Shown here: positions 27,831-36,471 of the stretch, in pieces
How positions within the stretch are numbered: position 1 is the stretch's first letter
How the letters are laid out: every line of letters begins with the position of its first letter
Assembly (NCBI GenBank): GCA_963824705.1
Contig: CAWGQE010000003.1
Location: 1,178,001 to 1,242,000 of the forward strand
Source of the DNA: VRUE01 sp963824705
Lineage (GTDB): Bacteria; Actinomycetota; Thermoleophilia; Solirubrobacterales; 70-9
DNA length: 64,000 nt
Reading direction: 5' to 3'
Made by a program: the position numbers and the translations under genes
The notes under the pieces: model-generated
The model's database searches: none
The model's input: only the letters and a program-made list of their open reading frames with translations
Told to the model about the DNA's origin: nothing

Positions 27831-29228
27831 ATGGCAGCGCAAGGAGTGCTTGGAGCGGCAACGCTGAAGGAGTTCGAGGACGGGCTGCACGGCGAGATGG
27901 TCAAGCCTGGCGATGGCGCCTACGACGAGGCGCGGGCGATCTGGAACGGCGTCCACGACGCCCGCCCGGCGGTGATCGCCCGCTGCGCCGACGCCGCCGA
28001 CGTGCGCCATGCGGTCGGCTTCGCCCGCAGCGAGGGGCTCGACGTCGCCGTGCGCGGCGGCAGCCACAGCATCCCCGGCTTCTCGACCGTGCGACGACGG
28101 CATCGTCATCGACCTCTCCCCGATGAAGGGCATCGAGATCGATGTGGACGCCGCCACCGTCCGCGCCGAGGGGGGTGTCATCTGGGGGAGCTCGACGCCG
28201 CCACCCAGGAGCACGGCCTGGCCACCACCGGCGGACTGGTCTCGACCACCGGCGTCGCCGGCTTCACCCTGGGCGGAGGGATCGGCTGGCTGATGCGCAA
28301 GTACGGCCTCGCCTGCGACAACCTGCGCTCGGCCGAGGTGGTCACCGCCGACGGCCAGATCCTCACCGCGAGCGCGACCGAGAACGCCGACCTCCTCTGG
28401 GGCCTGCGCGGGGGAGGGGGCAACTTCGGCGTCGTCACCTCCTTCGAGTTCGACCTGCACAAGGTCGGCCCGACCGTGGCCGCCGGCCCGGTCTTCTACC
28501 CGGGTGATCGGGCGGAGGAGATCCTTCGCTTCTACCGCGAGTTCGTGAAGACCGTCCCCGACGAGCTGACGACGTTCGCTGGCCTGCTGACCGCGCCGCC
28601 CGCACCGTTCCTGCCCGAGGAGTGGCACGGCAAGAAGCTGGTCGCCCTGGTCGGCTGCTACGCCGGCGACCCCGACGAGGGAATGAAGGCGCTGCAGCCG
28701 TTCCGCGATCTGGGCGACCCGGTCGCCGACCTGGTCGGCCCGATGCCCTACGTCCAGATGCAGAGCCTGCTCGACGACATCTACCCGCGCGGGACCAAGG
28801 CCTACATGAAGGCCGGCTACATGCGGGATCTGGACGACAAGGCGATCGAGACCCTGGTCCGCTACCACCAGGACGCGACCTCGCCGGCATCGGAGATCCA
28901 CGTCCACCACTTCGGGGGCGCGGTGGCCCGCGCCGATGCCGAGGAGACCGCCTACGGGGAGCGCCAGGCGCCCTACGTGCTCAACATCATCGCCATGTCG
29001 CACGAGCCGGGCGGGCTGGACACCCACATCGACTGGGCGCACCGGCTGTACGCCGACATCGAGCCCTCGCTGACCGGCGGCGCCTACATCAACTTCCTCT
29101 CCGCCGAGGGTGAGGATCGGGTGCGGGCCGCCTACGGAGCGGAGAAGTTCGACCGGCTGCGGGCGCTGAAGGACCGCTACGACCCGACCAACCTGTTCCA
29201 CCTGAACCAGAACATCCCGCCGTCGTGA
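27831..29228 (+). CDS. BBE-type FAD-linked oxidase
   Basis: A PCMH-type FAD-binding domain (PAVIARCADAADVRHAVGFA, then VAVRGGSHSIPGFS, where the His is the usual covalent flavin ligand) and the C-terminal berberine-bridge element (YDPTNLFHLNQNI). TTGGLVSTTGVAGFTLGGGI is a typical FAD-loop. Residues about 87-118 are out of frame: the expected DDGIVIDLSPMKGIEIDVDA lies in another frame between about 28090 and 28183. Two opposite one-base shifts thus cancel out and leave about 30 wrong residues. These enzymes oxidise alcohols, sugars or alkaloid-like substrates. Substrate unknown. Confidence 0.85.
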   Translation: MAAQGVLGAATLKEFEDGLHGEMVKPGDGAYDEARAIWNGVHDARPAVIARCADAADVRHAVGFARSEGLDVAVRGGSHSIPGFSTVRRRHRHRPLPDEGHRDRCGRRHRPRRGGCHLGELDAATQEHGLATTGGLVSTTGVAGFTLGGGIGWLMRKYGLACDNLRSAEVVTADGQILTASATENADLLWGLRGGGGNFGVVTSFEFDLHKVGPTVAAGPVFYPGDRAEEILRFYREFVKTVPDELTTFAGLLTAPPAPFLPEEWHGKKLVALVGCYAGDPDEGMKALQPFRDLGDPVADLVGPMPYVQMQSLLDDIYPRGTKAYMKAGYMRDLDDKAIETLVRYHQDATSPASEIHVHHFGGAVARADAEETAYGERQAPYVLNIIAMSHEPGGLDTHIDWAHRLYADIEPSLTGGAYINFLSAEGEDRVRAAYGAEKFDRLRALKDRYDPTNLFHLNQNIPPS

Positions 29229-29262
29229 GGCGGGGTGTGAGGGCAAAACCCCTCCTCGCGCT

Positions 29263-30387
29263 ATGACGGAGGCAATCGTGTGCGGTGCCGGAACGGCTGG
29301 GCTCGCGTCGGCTGCCGCGCTTAGGGCAGCAGGCGCCGAGGTGGTTGTGCTGGAGCGGACCGACCGGGTCGGCGCCAGCTGGCGGACACGCTACGACGAC
29401 CTACGGCTCAACACGCCGGGCTGGATGTCGACGCAGCCCGGCTATCGCGCCAGCCGCCGCCGCTACGGCGAGTACCCGACCAGGGACGCGTGGATCCGCT
29501 ACCTCGAGGCCTATGCGGCCCATCATCGCATCGACGTTCGTTTCGGCACGCAGGTGCGGCGACTGGAGCCCGCCGAGGAGGAGTGGCGGCTGGAGACCGA
29601 CGGCGAGGGTCTACGGGCGCGCTTCGTAGTTATCGCGACGGGCTTTGACCACGACCCCGAGCTGCCCGACTGGCCGGGTCGCGACAGCTTCAGCGGCGGG
29701 CTCATCCATTCCAGTGCCTACCGAAACCCCGAGCCCTACCGCGGCCGCGACGTTCTCGTCGTCGGGCCGGGGACCACCGGCTCGGAGGTCGCGACGCTGC
29801 TCGCGCGGGGCGGCGCCGGAAGGGTGCGCGTGGCCTGCCGGACCCCGCCGAACCTGACGGTTCGCAAGATCATGGGCGCCTCGGTCAACATCCACGGCCT
29901 GGTGCTCGAGCGCCTGCCGCTGCGCGTCGCTGATCAGGTTGGCTGGCTGTCGCAGCGCAGGCTCTTCGGCAAGCTCGACCGCTACGGGCTTCCGCGCTCG
30001 CCGATCGGAATCGCGACGCAAAGCCGCCGGCAACAAGCGCCGGCCTACGACAGCGGGTTCGTCGGTCTTCTCAAGTCAGGCCGGATCGAGATCGTCGCCG
30101 CTGTCGAGGGCTTCGACGGCGAGGACGTGCTGCTCGCCGACGGCACACGGATCCAACCGCAAGCGGTCATAGCCGCGACGGGCTATGGACGTGGGCTGCG
30201 GCCGTTGATCGGTCACCTCGGGGTGCTCGACGAGGATGGCAAGCCGCTCGTCGGCGGCGGTAGCGAGCACCCCTCTGCAAGGGGACTGTTCTTCAACGGC
30301 TACAGGTCAAATCTCAGCGGACAGTTGCGGCTGATGCGTCTGGACGCACGGGCTATCGCCCGAGCAGTCAAGAAGCAGAGGCCATAG
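29263..30387 (+). CDS. FAD-dependent monooxygenase (FMO/BVMO-like)
   Basis: 374 aa. The N-terminal FAD-binding fingerprint is GAGTAGLASAAALRAAGAEV, followed by RVGASWRTRYDDLRLNTPGW. A second Rossmann NADPH site is DVLVVGPGTTGSEVATLLA around residue 165-185. The end ARGLFFNGYRSNLSGQLRLM is typical of YUCCA/FMO-like proteins. It lies 34 bp after the BBE oxidase, so both oxidative enzymes are probably co-transcribed under the ATPase regulator. It is likely a single-component hydroxylase or Baeyer-Villiger-type enzyme. The substrate cannot be inferred. Confidence 0.85.
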   Translation: MTEAIVCGAGTAGLASAAALRAAGAEVVVLERTDRVGASWRTRYDDLRLNTPGWMSTQPGYRASRRRYGEYPTRDAWIRYLEAYAAHHRIDVRFGTQVRRLEPAEEEWRLETDGEGLRARFVVIATGFDHDPELPDWPGRDSFSGGLIHSSAYRNPEPYRGRDVLVVGPGTTGSEVATLLARGGAGRVRVACRTPPNLTVRKIMGASVNIHGLVLERLPLRVADQVGWLSQRRLFGKLDRYGLPRSPIGIATQSRRQQAPAYDSGFVGLLKSGRIEIVAAVEGFDGEDVLLADGTRIQPQAVIAATGYGRGLRPLIGHLGVLDEDGKPLVGGGSEHPSARGLFFNGYRSNLSGQLRLMRLDARAIARAVKKQRP

Positions 30388-30520
30388 GCCGCCGCTGCCG
30401 GTAGCGCACGCCGTCAGGCACAGGGAAAATCAAACCGATGCACGAAAGACGGTACTCGCCGTCGCCCCCCGCCGGGGCAGCATCGTGGCCGGCTTTGGTG
30501 CCCTGACCAAAGGGGGCGCG

Positions 30521-30994
30521 ATGCCCAGCACCACCATCGGGATCAGCCGCGAGTAGCGCCAGCCACTTCATCGCCTGGTGACGCAGCACATCAGCGGAAT
30601 CGGCGACGTTAACCTGATGATCGAGCAGGGTGACTTTGCCACCGCGGAGCGCTTCGGCCTGGAGTTCGGCGAAGACATTCGGATGCTCAACGACCTCGGC
30701 TGGAACCCCGATGACGCTCGGGACTCCTACGCGCTGACTCAGCCGCGCCACGAGCTGATCGAAGCGCTGAAACGGCTGTGCCTGGACGCCGAGGATGGCC
30801 TCGACGCGCCAGAGGACGAACGACGCAACGGGAGGAGTACGACGAGCCGGTCGCGTACTTCACGCCGCAGTGGCCTACGCCGAGAAGAGCGCGAATGGGT
30901 GAGCCCTGACGGGCGACGCACTGCGACGATCGCGGAGGCGAGCGAGATCCTGCGCGAGCTGATCGAATATCGGGGCAGCCGCCGGGGCCTTTGA
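30521..30994 (+). pseudogene. MPSTT-family small protein with nonsense codon
   Basis: The ancestral start at 30521 reads MPSTTIGISRE, then TAG at 30554-30556, then continues in the same frame through VTQHISGIGDVNLMIEQGDF, ATAERFGLEFGEDIRMLNDL and GWNPDDARDSYAL. The paralogue at 41109 matches it in layout (DFDTARRLARELSGDLRLLE, DLGWGEDERREVAL), and the fragment at 59638 has CAG where this copy has TAG. A GTG at 30578 could still yield a 138-aa protein. The leader (30450-30520) is also similar to that of the 41109 copy. Function unknown; I see no enzyme motif. Confidence 0.6.
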
Positions 30995-31128
30995 GGCTCG
31001 ATGATTCGGATAGGGATTATTTACTTGTCTCAAAGAGGAACTAGAGTCTCCTTGGGCACGCAGCCTCCAAGACTGCCGGCTTAGAGTGGGTATCGAGCCG
31101 TCCCGCCCGTACCAAAAGGGGATTCCAC

Positions 31129-31536
31129 ATGGAGGCTGGTCAGGGCTCAAGGCCACCCGCCGGAGGCGAGCGTTCTACTTGGATCGCATTCGCGGGAGTG
31201 ATGATGGTGATCCTCGGCAGCCTCGATGCGCTCTGGGGGCTGGCGGCGATCCTCAACAACGAAGTGGTCGTGGTCGGCGGTCACGGCGCGCTGATCTTCG
31301 ACCTCACGACCTGGGGCTGGGTTCAGCTGATCCTCGGCGCTCTGGTCGGACTTACGGGCATCGGCCTGCTCGTCGGCAATGCAGTGGCTCGCGTCCTGGG
31401 GATTTCCCTCCTGGCGATCAACGCCATCCTGCAGATCGTCTGGTTCTCGGCCGCACCGCTGTGGGCGTTCCTGATGATCATCCTCGACGTCGTGATCATC
31501 TACCAGCTAATGGTCAACTGGACCGAGGAGGCATGA
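31129..31536 (+). CDS. DUF7144-type four-helix membrane protein
   Basis: 135 aa with four membrane helices; WIAFAGVMMVILGSLDALWG, TWGWVQLILGALVGLTGIGL and ARVLGISLLAINAILQIVW are characteristic of DUF7144 proteins common in actinobacteria. Function unknown. Its ATG stop region overlaps the next gene (ATGA at 31533), so the two form a coupled pair. About 135 bp upstream hold no gene. Confidence 0.85.
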   Translation: MEAGQGSRPPAGGERSTWIAFAGVMMVILGSLDALWGLAAILNNEVVVVGGHGALIFDLTTWGWVQLILGALVGLTGIGLLVGNAVARVLGISLLAINAILQIVWFSAAPLWAFLMIILDVVIIYQLMVNWTEEA

Positions 31537-31931
31537 CGATGCTGCTCGCAGACATCAGCTTTGGCGAAGGACTGCTCTTCATCTTCGAGTTCTTCCTTCT
31601 GTTTGCCTGGATCTGGATTCTCATCTCGATCATCGGCGACCTCTTCCGCGACCACGAGCTGTCGGGAGTGGCGAAGGCCGTCTGGGTCTTCTTCTTGGTC
31701 TTCCTGCCCTTCCTTGGCGTGCTGCTCTACCTGATCGTTCGCGGCAACGGGATGCGCGACCGCACGATCAAGGCCCAGGTCGACGCCAAAAAGGAGTTCG
31801 ACAGCTACGTGCAGGAACAGGCTCACGCCGGCTCTCCTGCCGACGAACTCCACAAGCTCGCCGAGCTGAAAGACAAAGGAGCGCTCAGCGCCGAGGAGTT
31901 CGACCAGGCGAAGGCGAAACTGTTGGCCTAG
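31533..31931 (+). CDS. SHOCT-domain membrane protein (PLDc_N-like)
   Basis: The ATG at 31533, inside GAGGAGGCATGACG, overlaps the preceding stop and has a good ribosome site. 132 aa: an N-terminal hydrophobic hairpin (GLLFIFEFFLLFAWIWILI, VWVFFLVFLPFLGVLLYLIV) as in the phospholipase-D nuclease N-terminal module, a charged linker, and a C-terminal SHOCT-like helix pair (LHKLAELKDKGALSAEEFDQ followed by AKAKLLA). Such pairs with DUF7144 proteins are frequent and probably structural or sensory membrane components. Confidence 0.85.
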   Translation: MTMLLADISFGEGLLFIFEFFLLFAWIWILISIIGDLFRDHELSGVAKAVWVFFLVFLPFLGVLLYLIVRGNGMRDRTIKAQVDAKKEFDSYVQEQAHAGSPADELHKLAELKDKGALSAEEFDQAKAKLLA

Positions 31932-31952
31932 CCGGCCGGCGAAGCGTCGAGC

Positions 31953-32696
31953 GTGCCCGCGAAGCTCGTCTTTGTCGGGCACGCGACCGTCGCGGTAGAT
32001 CTCGACGGAACCAGGCTTCTCACCGACCCCTTGCTGCGGAGGCGGCTCGGGCCGCTTCGCCGGCATGGCCCGCCGGCCCCGCGTGCGATCCTCGAGGATC
32101 TCGACGCGGTCCTGATCTCGCACCTGCATCGCGATCACGCCGACCTCCCTTCTCTGCGCCAGCTCGGAGATGTGCCAATGCTCGTGCCGCCGGGCGCCGG
32201 CCGTTTCTTCGAGGGCCGGGGTTTCCGCTTGGTGTCCGAGCTGGCAGTCGGTCAGTCCGCTCAGGTGGGAGCCGTGACGGTAACGGCCACCCAAGCAGTG
32301 CATGACGGGGAGAGGAGGGGTTCTTCCGATGCGCAGGCGATCGGCTACCTGCTCTCCGGCAAGCGGCGGATCTACTTCGCCGGGGACACGGATCTCTTTG
32401 ACGGCATGGGCGCCCTGGGGGAAGTCGACCTGGCGTTGTTGCCGATCTGGGGCTGGGGCCCGAACCTCGGCCCGGGCCATATGAATCCCGAGCGAGCGGC
32501 CCGTGCGGCGGCGCTGATCGAACCGAGGATCGTCGTGCCGATCCACTGGGGGACGCTCTACCCGAGGCTCCTGCATCGCCTGCGTCCTAGGCCGCTGAGC
32601 GATCCACCGCTCGAGTTCGCGAGGTGGATGGCGGAGCTGGCGCCTCAGGCGGAGCTGCGGGTGCTGGCCGCGGGCGAGTCCACGTCGGTCGAGTAG
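31953..32696 (+). CDS. Metallo-beta-lactamase fold hydrolase (UlaG-like)
   Basis: 247 aa from a GTG at 31953 (PAKLVFVGHATVAVDLDGTR). Metal-binding motif HLHRDHADL follows LDAVLISH, later ligands are GDTDLFDG and VPIHWGTLYPR. The short form without a nucleotide-binding module resembles UlaG/RNase-Z-like hydrolases that act on lactones or phosphodiesters. Its end overlaps the convergent phosphodiesterase gene by 52 bp. The substrate is unknown. It lies 21 bp after the SHOCT gene, so it probably belongs to that operon. Confidence 0.85.
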   Translation: MPAKLVFVGHATVAVDLDGTRLLTDPLLRRRLGPLRRHGPPAPRAILEDLDAVLISHLHRDHADLPSLRQLGDVPMLVPPGAGRFFEGRGFRLVSELAVGQSAQVGAVTVTATQAVHDGERRGSSDAQAIGYLLSGKRRIYFAGDTDLFDGMGALGEVDLALLPIWGWGPNLGPGHMNPERAARAAALIEPRIVVPIHWGTLYPRLLHRLRPRPLSDPPLEFARWMAELAPQAELRVLAAGESTSVE

Positions 32697-34717
32697 GCCG
32701 CATGTCCGAGCCGTCCAAGCCAGCCGCGAAATATCCGATGGACTCGTTCGGCACCGACCACCTCTTCCTCGGGCCAGTCGAGATCGGCGGGGTGCAGGAC
32801 GAAGGGAAAAGACTGGGTTCCACCCAGCCCGCCGTGGGAGCCGACCAGCTCCTCGAAGGCCGAGACCTCGCCGGCCTGCGGGTCGAAGGCGCTGTTGATC
32901 ATCAGATCGGCGCAGTGGGGGAAGGCGTCGGTTCTTCGCACATGTTCGGCCGCGTTCGGGCCAAACGGGGCGAGTGGGTCCTCGCCCTCGACGCGGTTGG
33001 CGTCGAGATGGTGCGAGCCGCGCGGACCGAGCACGACCGCCCCCTCTTGCTCTGAGCGCACGAGGACGAATCCGATGCCCGGATGGCGGCAGAGAGCCAG
33101 CAGCAGATCGGGATGGAGCGAGCGCAGTCGCTCGAGCGAGACCCGCCCGGGCTCGCGCGGGAAGCTGACGAGACCGAGGCACCCCGAGGCCATCACCGAT
33201 AGCTCCGGGATTCCTCCTGCGTCCGTGGGCTCCGGCTCGCCAGCCTCATCCCGTCCAAGCGCCACGGCGCCGTCGGATCGTCGCCCCCGGGTCGCGATGC
33301 GAACGGTGCGCCCGCCCGCCGTCTCATCGCGCGCCATCTCGGTCAGGCCGGTGTTGAGGAAGGCCAGGGCGTCGTCCTCACCGCTTTCGGCGGCGGCGAC
33401 GCTGCCGGCGCCACAGGCCGACCTCACCACCTGCTCGAGGGTCTCCCCGTAGCGGTCGCGGAAGGTTTCTCCCTGTGACTGCCCGTGGTCGGAGAGCACC
33501 ACGAGCCGGTATGGACGTGGAGCGTCGGCACAGGCCCGGGCAATCCTGGCGATCTGGCGATCGAGGTCGCGAAGCACGGCGAGGCTGTCGGGGCGTTCGA
33601 TCCCTGAGTGGTGGGCCACCTCGTCATAGGCGAGAAAGGTCGTGTAGATCGTCGGCCGCCCGGCGAGGATGTCGCCGACCACGGCGGCGACCTGCAGGTC
33701 GCGCTGAACGACCGTCGCCCAGGCGCGGATCAGGGCATAGGAACGAGAGCGCCCGATCCTCGGCCTGATGTCCTGGCGCACCTGCGCCCGCGCGGCGCGG
33801 CGCTCGCGGATCACGTCGACGACGATCAGGACGATCGTCTTGGCGACGGCAGAGGGGCGCGCGAAATAGGCCGCGTAGTCGCGGCCGATCGGCCGGCGCC
33901 GCCGCAGCGCGGTGCTCATCGTCAGCATCGAATGCGCGGCGTCGCCGGAGAGGATGTTGGCGCGACTGGCACCGTCGGCGTGCAGGAGGCCGCGACCATC
34001 GGAGCGCCGCCGCTCCAGCTCTTCGGCATCGCGGGGGTGGTTGGTGACGATCGCCGCGCCGCGCTCCTTCTCCCACCAGCGGAAGGCCGGCATGTCCTCG
34101 TTCGAGCCGTGAAGCAATCCCGCCTGACAGGCGCCGGTCTGCGAGGACCAGTCGGTCTCCCAGCGGCGCAAGCGGTGCGATCCGGCATGCAGCCATGCCG
34201 CCAGGTGCGGAGCGCCGTCCTCGGCGAGCGCGCGCTCCAAGACGTCGTGAGCGAGTCCGTCGATCTCCAGAAATGCCACGCCGGGGACCTCGGTTTCGAC
34301 TGCGGCACCGCGGCGGCGAAGCTGGCGCTTCACCACATGCCGGTACCAGGCGTCGTCTTCGTCGATCGCCAGCAGCGAGAAGACGCCGCTGGTGATGGCC
34401 GCCAAGACGATCGTCACCACGACCCCCTGCAGCACCCCACCGATCTCCGCATTGGGGAGAAGGTCGATTGCGAAAGTGACGAGCAGGCCGTTCAGAGCGA
34501 GCCCGGCAAGCCCGAGCGTGAGCACCGTGAGCGGCAGCGCCAGCCGTGAGAGCGCCGGCCACACGAGGGCGTTGACGACCCCGATCATGGCGGCGGCGCC
34601 AAGCGCAGATCCGACACCTTTAAGGACGAATCCGTCGATCAGGGCCGACAGGGCGAGCAGCGTCAGCGAGTCCAGCAGGAGGACGAGGGCGACGCGCCAG
34701 ATCACTCTCGGGCTCAT
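32645..34717 (-). CDS. Membrane protein: holin-4_2-like domain fused to a type I phosphodiesterase
   Basis: The ATG at 34717 (MSPRVIWRVALVLLLDSLT) overlaps the stop of the SulP gene (ATGA). 690 aa: four hydrophobic helices in the first 130 residues resemble phage_holin_4_2 proteins, and residues about 165-680 form an alkaline-phosphatase-like fold (VAFLEIDGLAHDVLERALAE, TFLAYDEVAHHSG, VVLSDHGQSQGETFRDRYGE) with metal-binding Asp/His. This fusion is frequent in actinobacteria. It probably hydrolyses a phosphodiester or phosphonate outside the membrane. The coupling to a SulP transporter suggests an anion-handling role. Confidence 0.82.
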   Translation of the reverse strand: MSPRVIWRVALVLLLDSLTLLALSALIDGFVLKGVGSALGAAAMIGVVNALVWPALSRLALPLTVLTLGLAGLALNGLLVTFAIDLLPNAEIGGVLQGVVVTIVLAAITSGVFSLLAIDEDDAWYRHVVKRQLRRRGAAVETEVPGVAFLEIDGLAHDVLERALAEDGAPHLAAWLHAGSHRLRRWETDWSSQTGACQAGLLHGSNEDMPAFRWWEKERGAAIVTNHPRDAEELERRRSDGRGLLHADGASRANILSGDAAHSMLTMSTALRRRRPIGRDYAAYFARPSAVAKTIVLIVVDVIRERRAARAQVRQDIRPRIGRSRSYALIRAWATVVQRDLQVAAVVGDILAGRPTIYTTFLAYDEVAHHSGIERPDSLAVLRDLDRQIARIARACADAPRPYRLVVLSDHGQSQGETFRDRYGETLEQVVRSACGAGSVAAAESGEDDALAFLNTGLTEMARDETAGGRTVRIATRGRRSDGAVALGRDEAGEPEPTDAGGIPELSVMASGCLGLVSFPREPGRVSLERLRSLHPDLLLALCRHPGIGFVLVRSEQEGAVVLGPRGSHHLDANRVEGEDPLAPFGPNAAEHVRRTDAFPHCADLMINSAFDPQAGEVSAFEELVGSHGGLGGTQSFPFVLHPADLDWPEEEVVGAERVHRIFRGWLGRLGHAAYSTDVDSPAASTRSSA

Positions 34718-36441
34718 GCCCCGGTGCGCTCCGCGTGGATCGCGGCGATGGCTGACTCCAGGGAGGGGTAGAAGTGGTCTTTGTCGAGCGTGTCCATCAG
34801 CCCGTAACGCAGCGTCAGCTGCTTGAGGCGATCGCGCAGCTCGACGAAGGCTAGGTGGATCCCAGCCGCGTTCAACTCGCGGTCGAGCAGCTCGAGCATC
34901 TCCGCGGCGGTGACGTCGACGTCGGTGATCGCCTCGCACTGCAGGACGATCCACTCGGGTTCGCGTTGCCTTGCGAGGCGCCTGATCTCATCCCGGAACC
35001 TTCCCGAGTTAGCGAAGAACAGTGGCGCCTCCCAGCGGTAGACGACGACGCCCGCCACCTCTTTGGCGTCGGGATAGGCGCTGAGGTCGTGCCATCCCTC
35101 CAATCCCTCCGGGCGTCCCAGAACGGCGCCGTGCGGCCACCAGTTGCGGCGGAAGAAGAGGATGATCGCCAGCAGCACCGCGACCACGATTCCCTGCAGA
35201 ACACCGAGGAGCACGACTCCGGCGGTCGCGACCAGAGACACGCCGAGCGCGCTTCTGCGCATCTCGTAGTAGCGGCGCAGCAGCGGCAGATTCATCAGCG
35301 ATAGCGCCGCGGCGATGACCACTGCCGCAAGCGCGGCTTGCGGCAGGTCGGCGAGCAGTGAGTTCAGGAAGAGAAGGAGGGCCGCGACGAGCCCGGCGCC
35401 GACCAGGCCGGCGAGCTGGGTCTTTGCCCCCGACTGCTCGGCGACCGCGGTCCGCGAGCCGCTCGTCGAGACCGCGAACCCCTGAAAGAAGCCAGCCGCC
35501 ACGTTCGCCGCTCCGACGCCGATCATCTCCTGATCGGGCTTGACCTCTTCTCCGCGACGGGCCGCGAAGCTGGTCGCGGTCGCGATCGTGTCGGTCAGCG
35601 AGACCAGGGTGATGCCGAGTGCCGCCAGCAGCAGCGCAGGCACGTCACCGGCATTCGTCCAGGGAAGTCCAGGGGTGGGCACTCCCTGGGGCAGGGACCC
35701 GATCGTCGCGACGCCGTGGTCGGCGAGGCCGAAGGCCGCCGAGACCACCGTGGCCGCAACGACTCCGACGAGGATCGCCGGCAGGCGCTTGGTGAAGAGC
35801 GGAAGCACGAGCAGGATGGCCAGGACGGCGAGCCCGAGCACGAGCGTGGCAGCGTGGGTCTGACCGAGGCCTTCCACGAACGCCTTCAGCTCGGAGAGGA
35901 AGGAGTCGGCGTCGGTGGAGAACCCGAACAGCTTCGGCAGCTGTCCGACGACGATCGTGATCCCGAGCCCGTTCATGTAGCCGACCTGCACCTCCTTGGA
36001 GAGCAGGTCGGCGACGAACCCGAGCTTGCCGAGGCCGAGACCGATCTCGATCAGACCGACGAAGATCGCGAGCATGCCCGCCAGGACGATCGCCGACCCC
36101 GGGTCTCCCACGACCAGCAGGGGCGTGATCGAGGCGAGGATCAGGGGCGAGATCGAGGAGTCAGGGCCGAGCACCAGGACCCGTGAGGGCCCGAAGAGGG
36201 CGTAGCCCACCAGGCAGGCGATCGTCGTGTAGAGGCCGGTAACCGCCGGCAGGCCGGCGAGCTCCGCGTAGGCCATTCCCTGGGGGACCAGGATCGCGGC
36301 CAGTACGACTCCCGCCACCAGGTCGGGACGAGCGGACTGGCCTGGATAGTTCTGGGTGATCTCGACCCCCGGTACCCAGCGACGTAGCCGGTGGGCGTGG
36401 TGGGGCGGCCTTGTCGATGTGGGGGACTTCTCTCTCTGCAT
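34714..36441 (-). CDS. SulP-family anion transporter with STAS domain
   Basis: 575 aa. Conserved SulP features: PDLVAGVVLAAILVPQGMAY, PAVTGLYTTIACLVGYALFG, SRVLVLGPDSSISPLI and GFFQGFAVSTSGSRTAVAEQ. The C-terminal cytoplasmic STAS domain (about 440-560) includes EWIVLQCEAITDVDVTAAEM. It imports sulfate, bicarbonate or carboxylates; the ion cannot be read from sequence. It is translated just before the holin-phosphodiesterase with a 4-bp overlap. Confidence 0.93.
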   Translation of the reverse strand: MQREKSPTSTRPPHHAHRLRRWVPGVEITQNYPGQSARPDLVAGVVLAAILVPQGMAYAELAGLPAVTGLYTTIACLVGYALFGPSRVLVLGPDSSISPLILASITPLLVVGDPGSAIVLAGMLAIFVGLIEIGLGLGKLGFVADLLSKEVQVGYMNGLGITIVVGQLPKLFGFSTDADSFLSELKAFVEGLGQTHAATLVLGLAVLAILLVLPLFTKRLPAILVGVVAATVVSAAFGLADHGVATIGSLPQGVPTPGLPWTNAGDVPALLLAALGITLVSLTDTIATATSFAARRGEEVKPDQEMIGVGAANVAAGFFQGFAVSTSGSRTAVAEQSGAKTQLAGLVGAGLVAALLLFLNSLLADLPQAALAAVVIAAALSLMNLPLLRRYYEMRRSALGVSLVATAGVVLLGVLQGIVVAVLLAIILFFRRNWWPHGAVLGRPEGLEGWHDLSAYPDAKEVAGVVVYRWEAPLFFANSGRFRDEIRRLARQREPEWIVLQCEAITDVDVTAAEMLELLDRELNAAGIHLAFVELRDRLKQLTLRYGLMDTLDKDHFYPSLESAIAAIHAERTGA

Positions 36442-36471
36442 GTGTCTGCCGTTCGGTCGCCGATCAGCGGG

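Noticed and set aside
28085..28190. Programmed frameshifting in the flavin oxidase
   Set aside because: Two shifts of opposite sign in a conserved FAD domain with no slippery motif or downstream structure; error or mutation is simpler.
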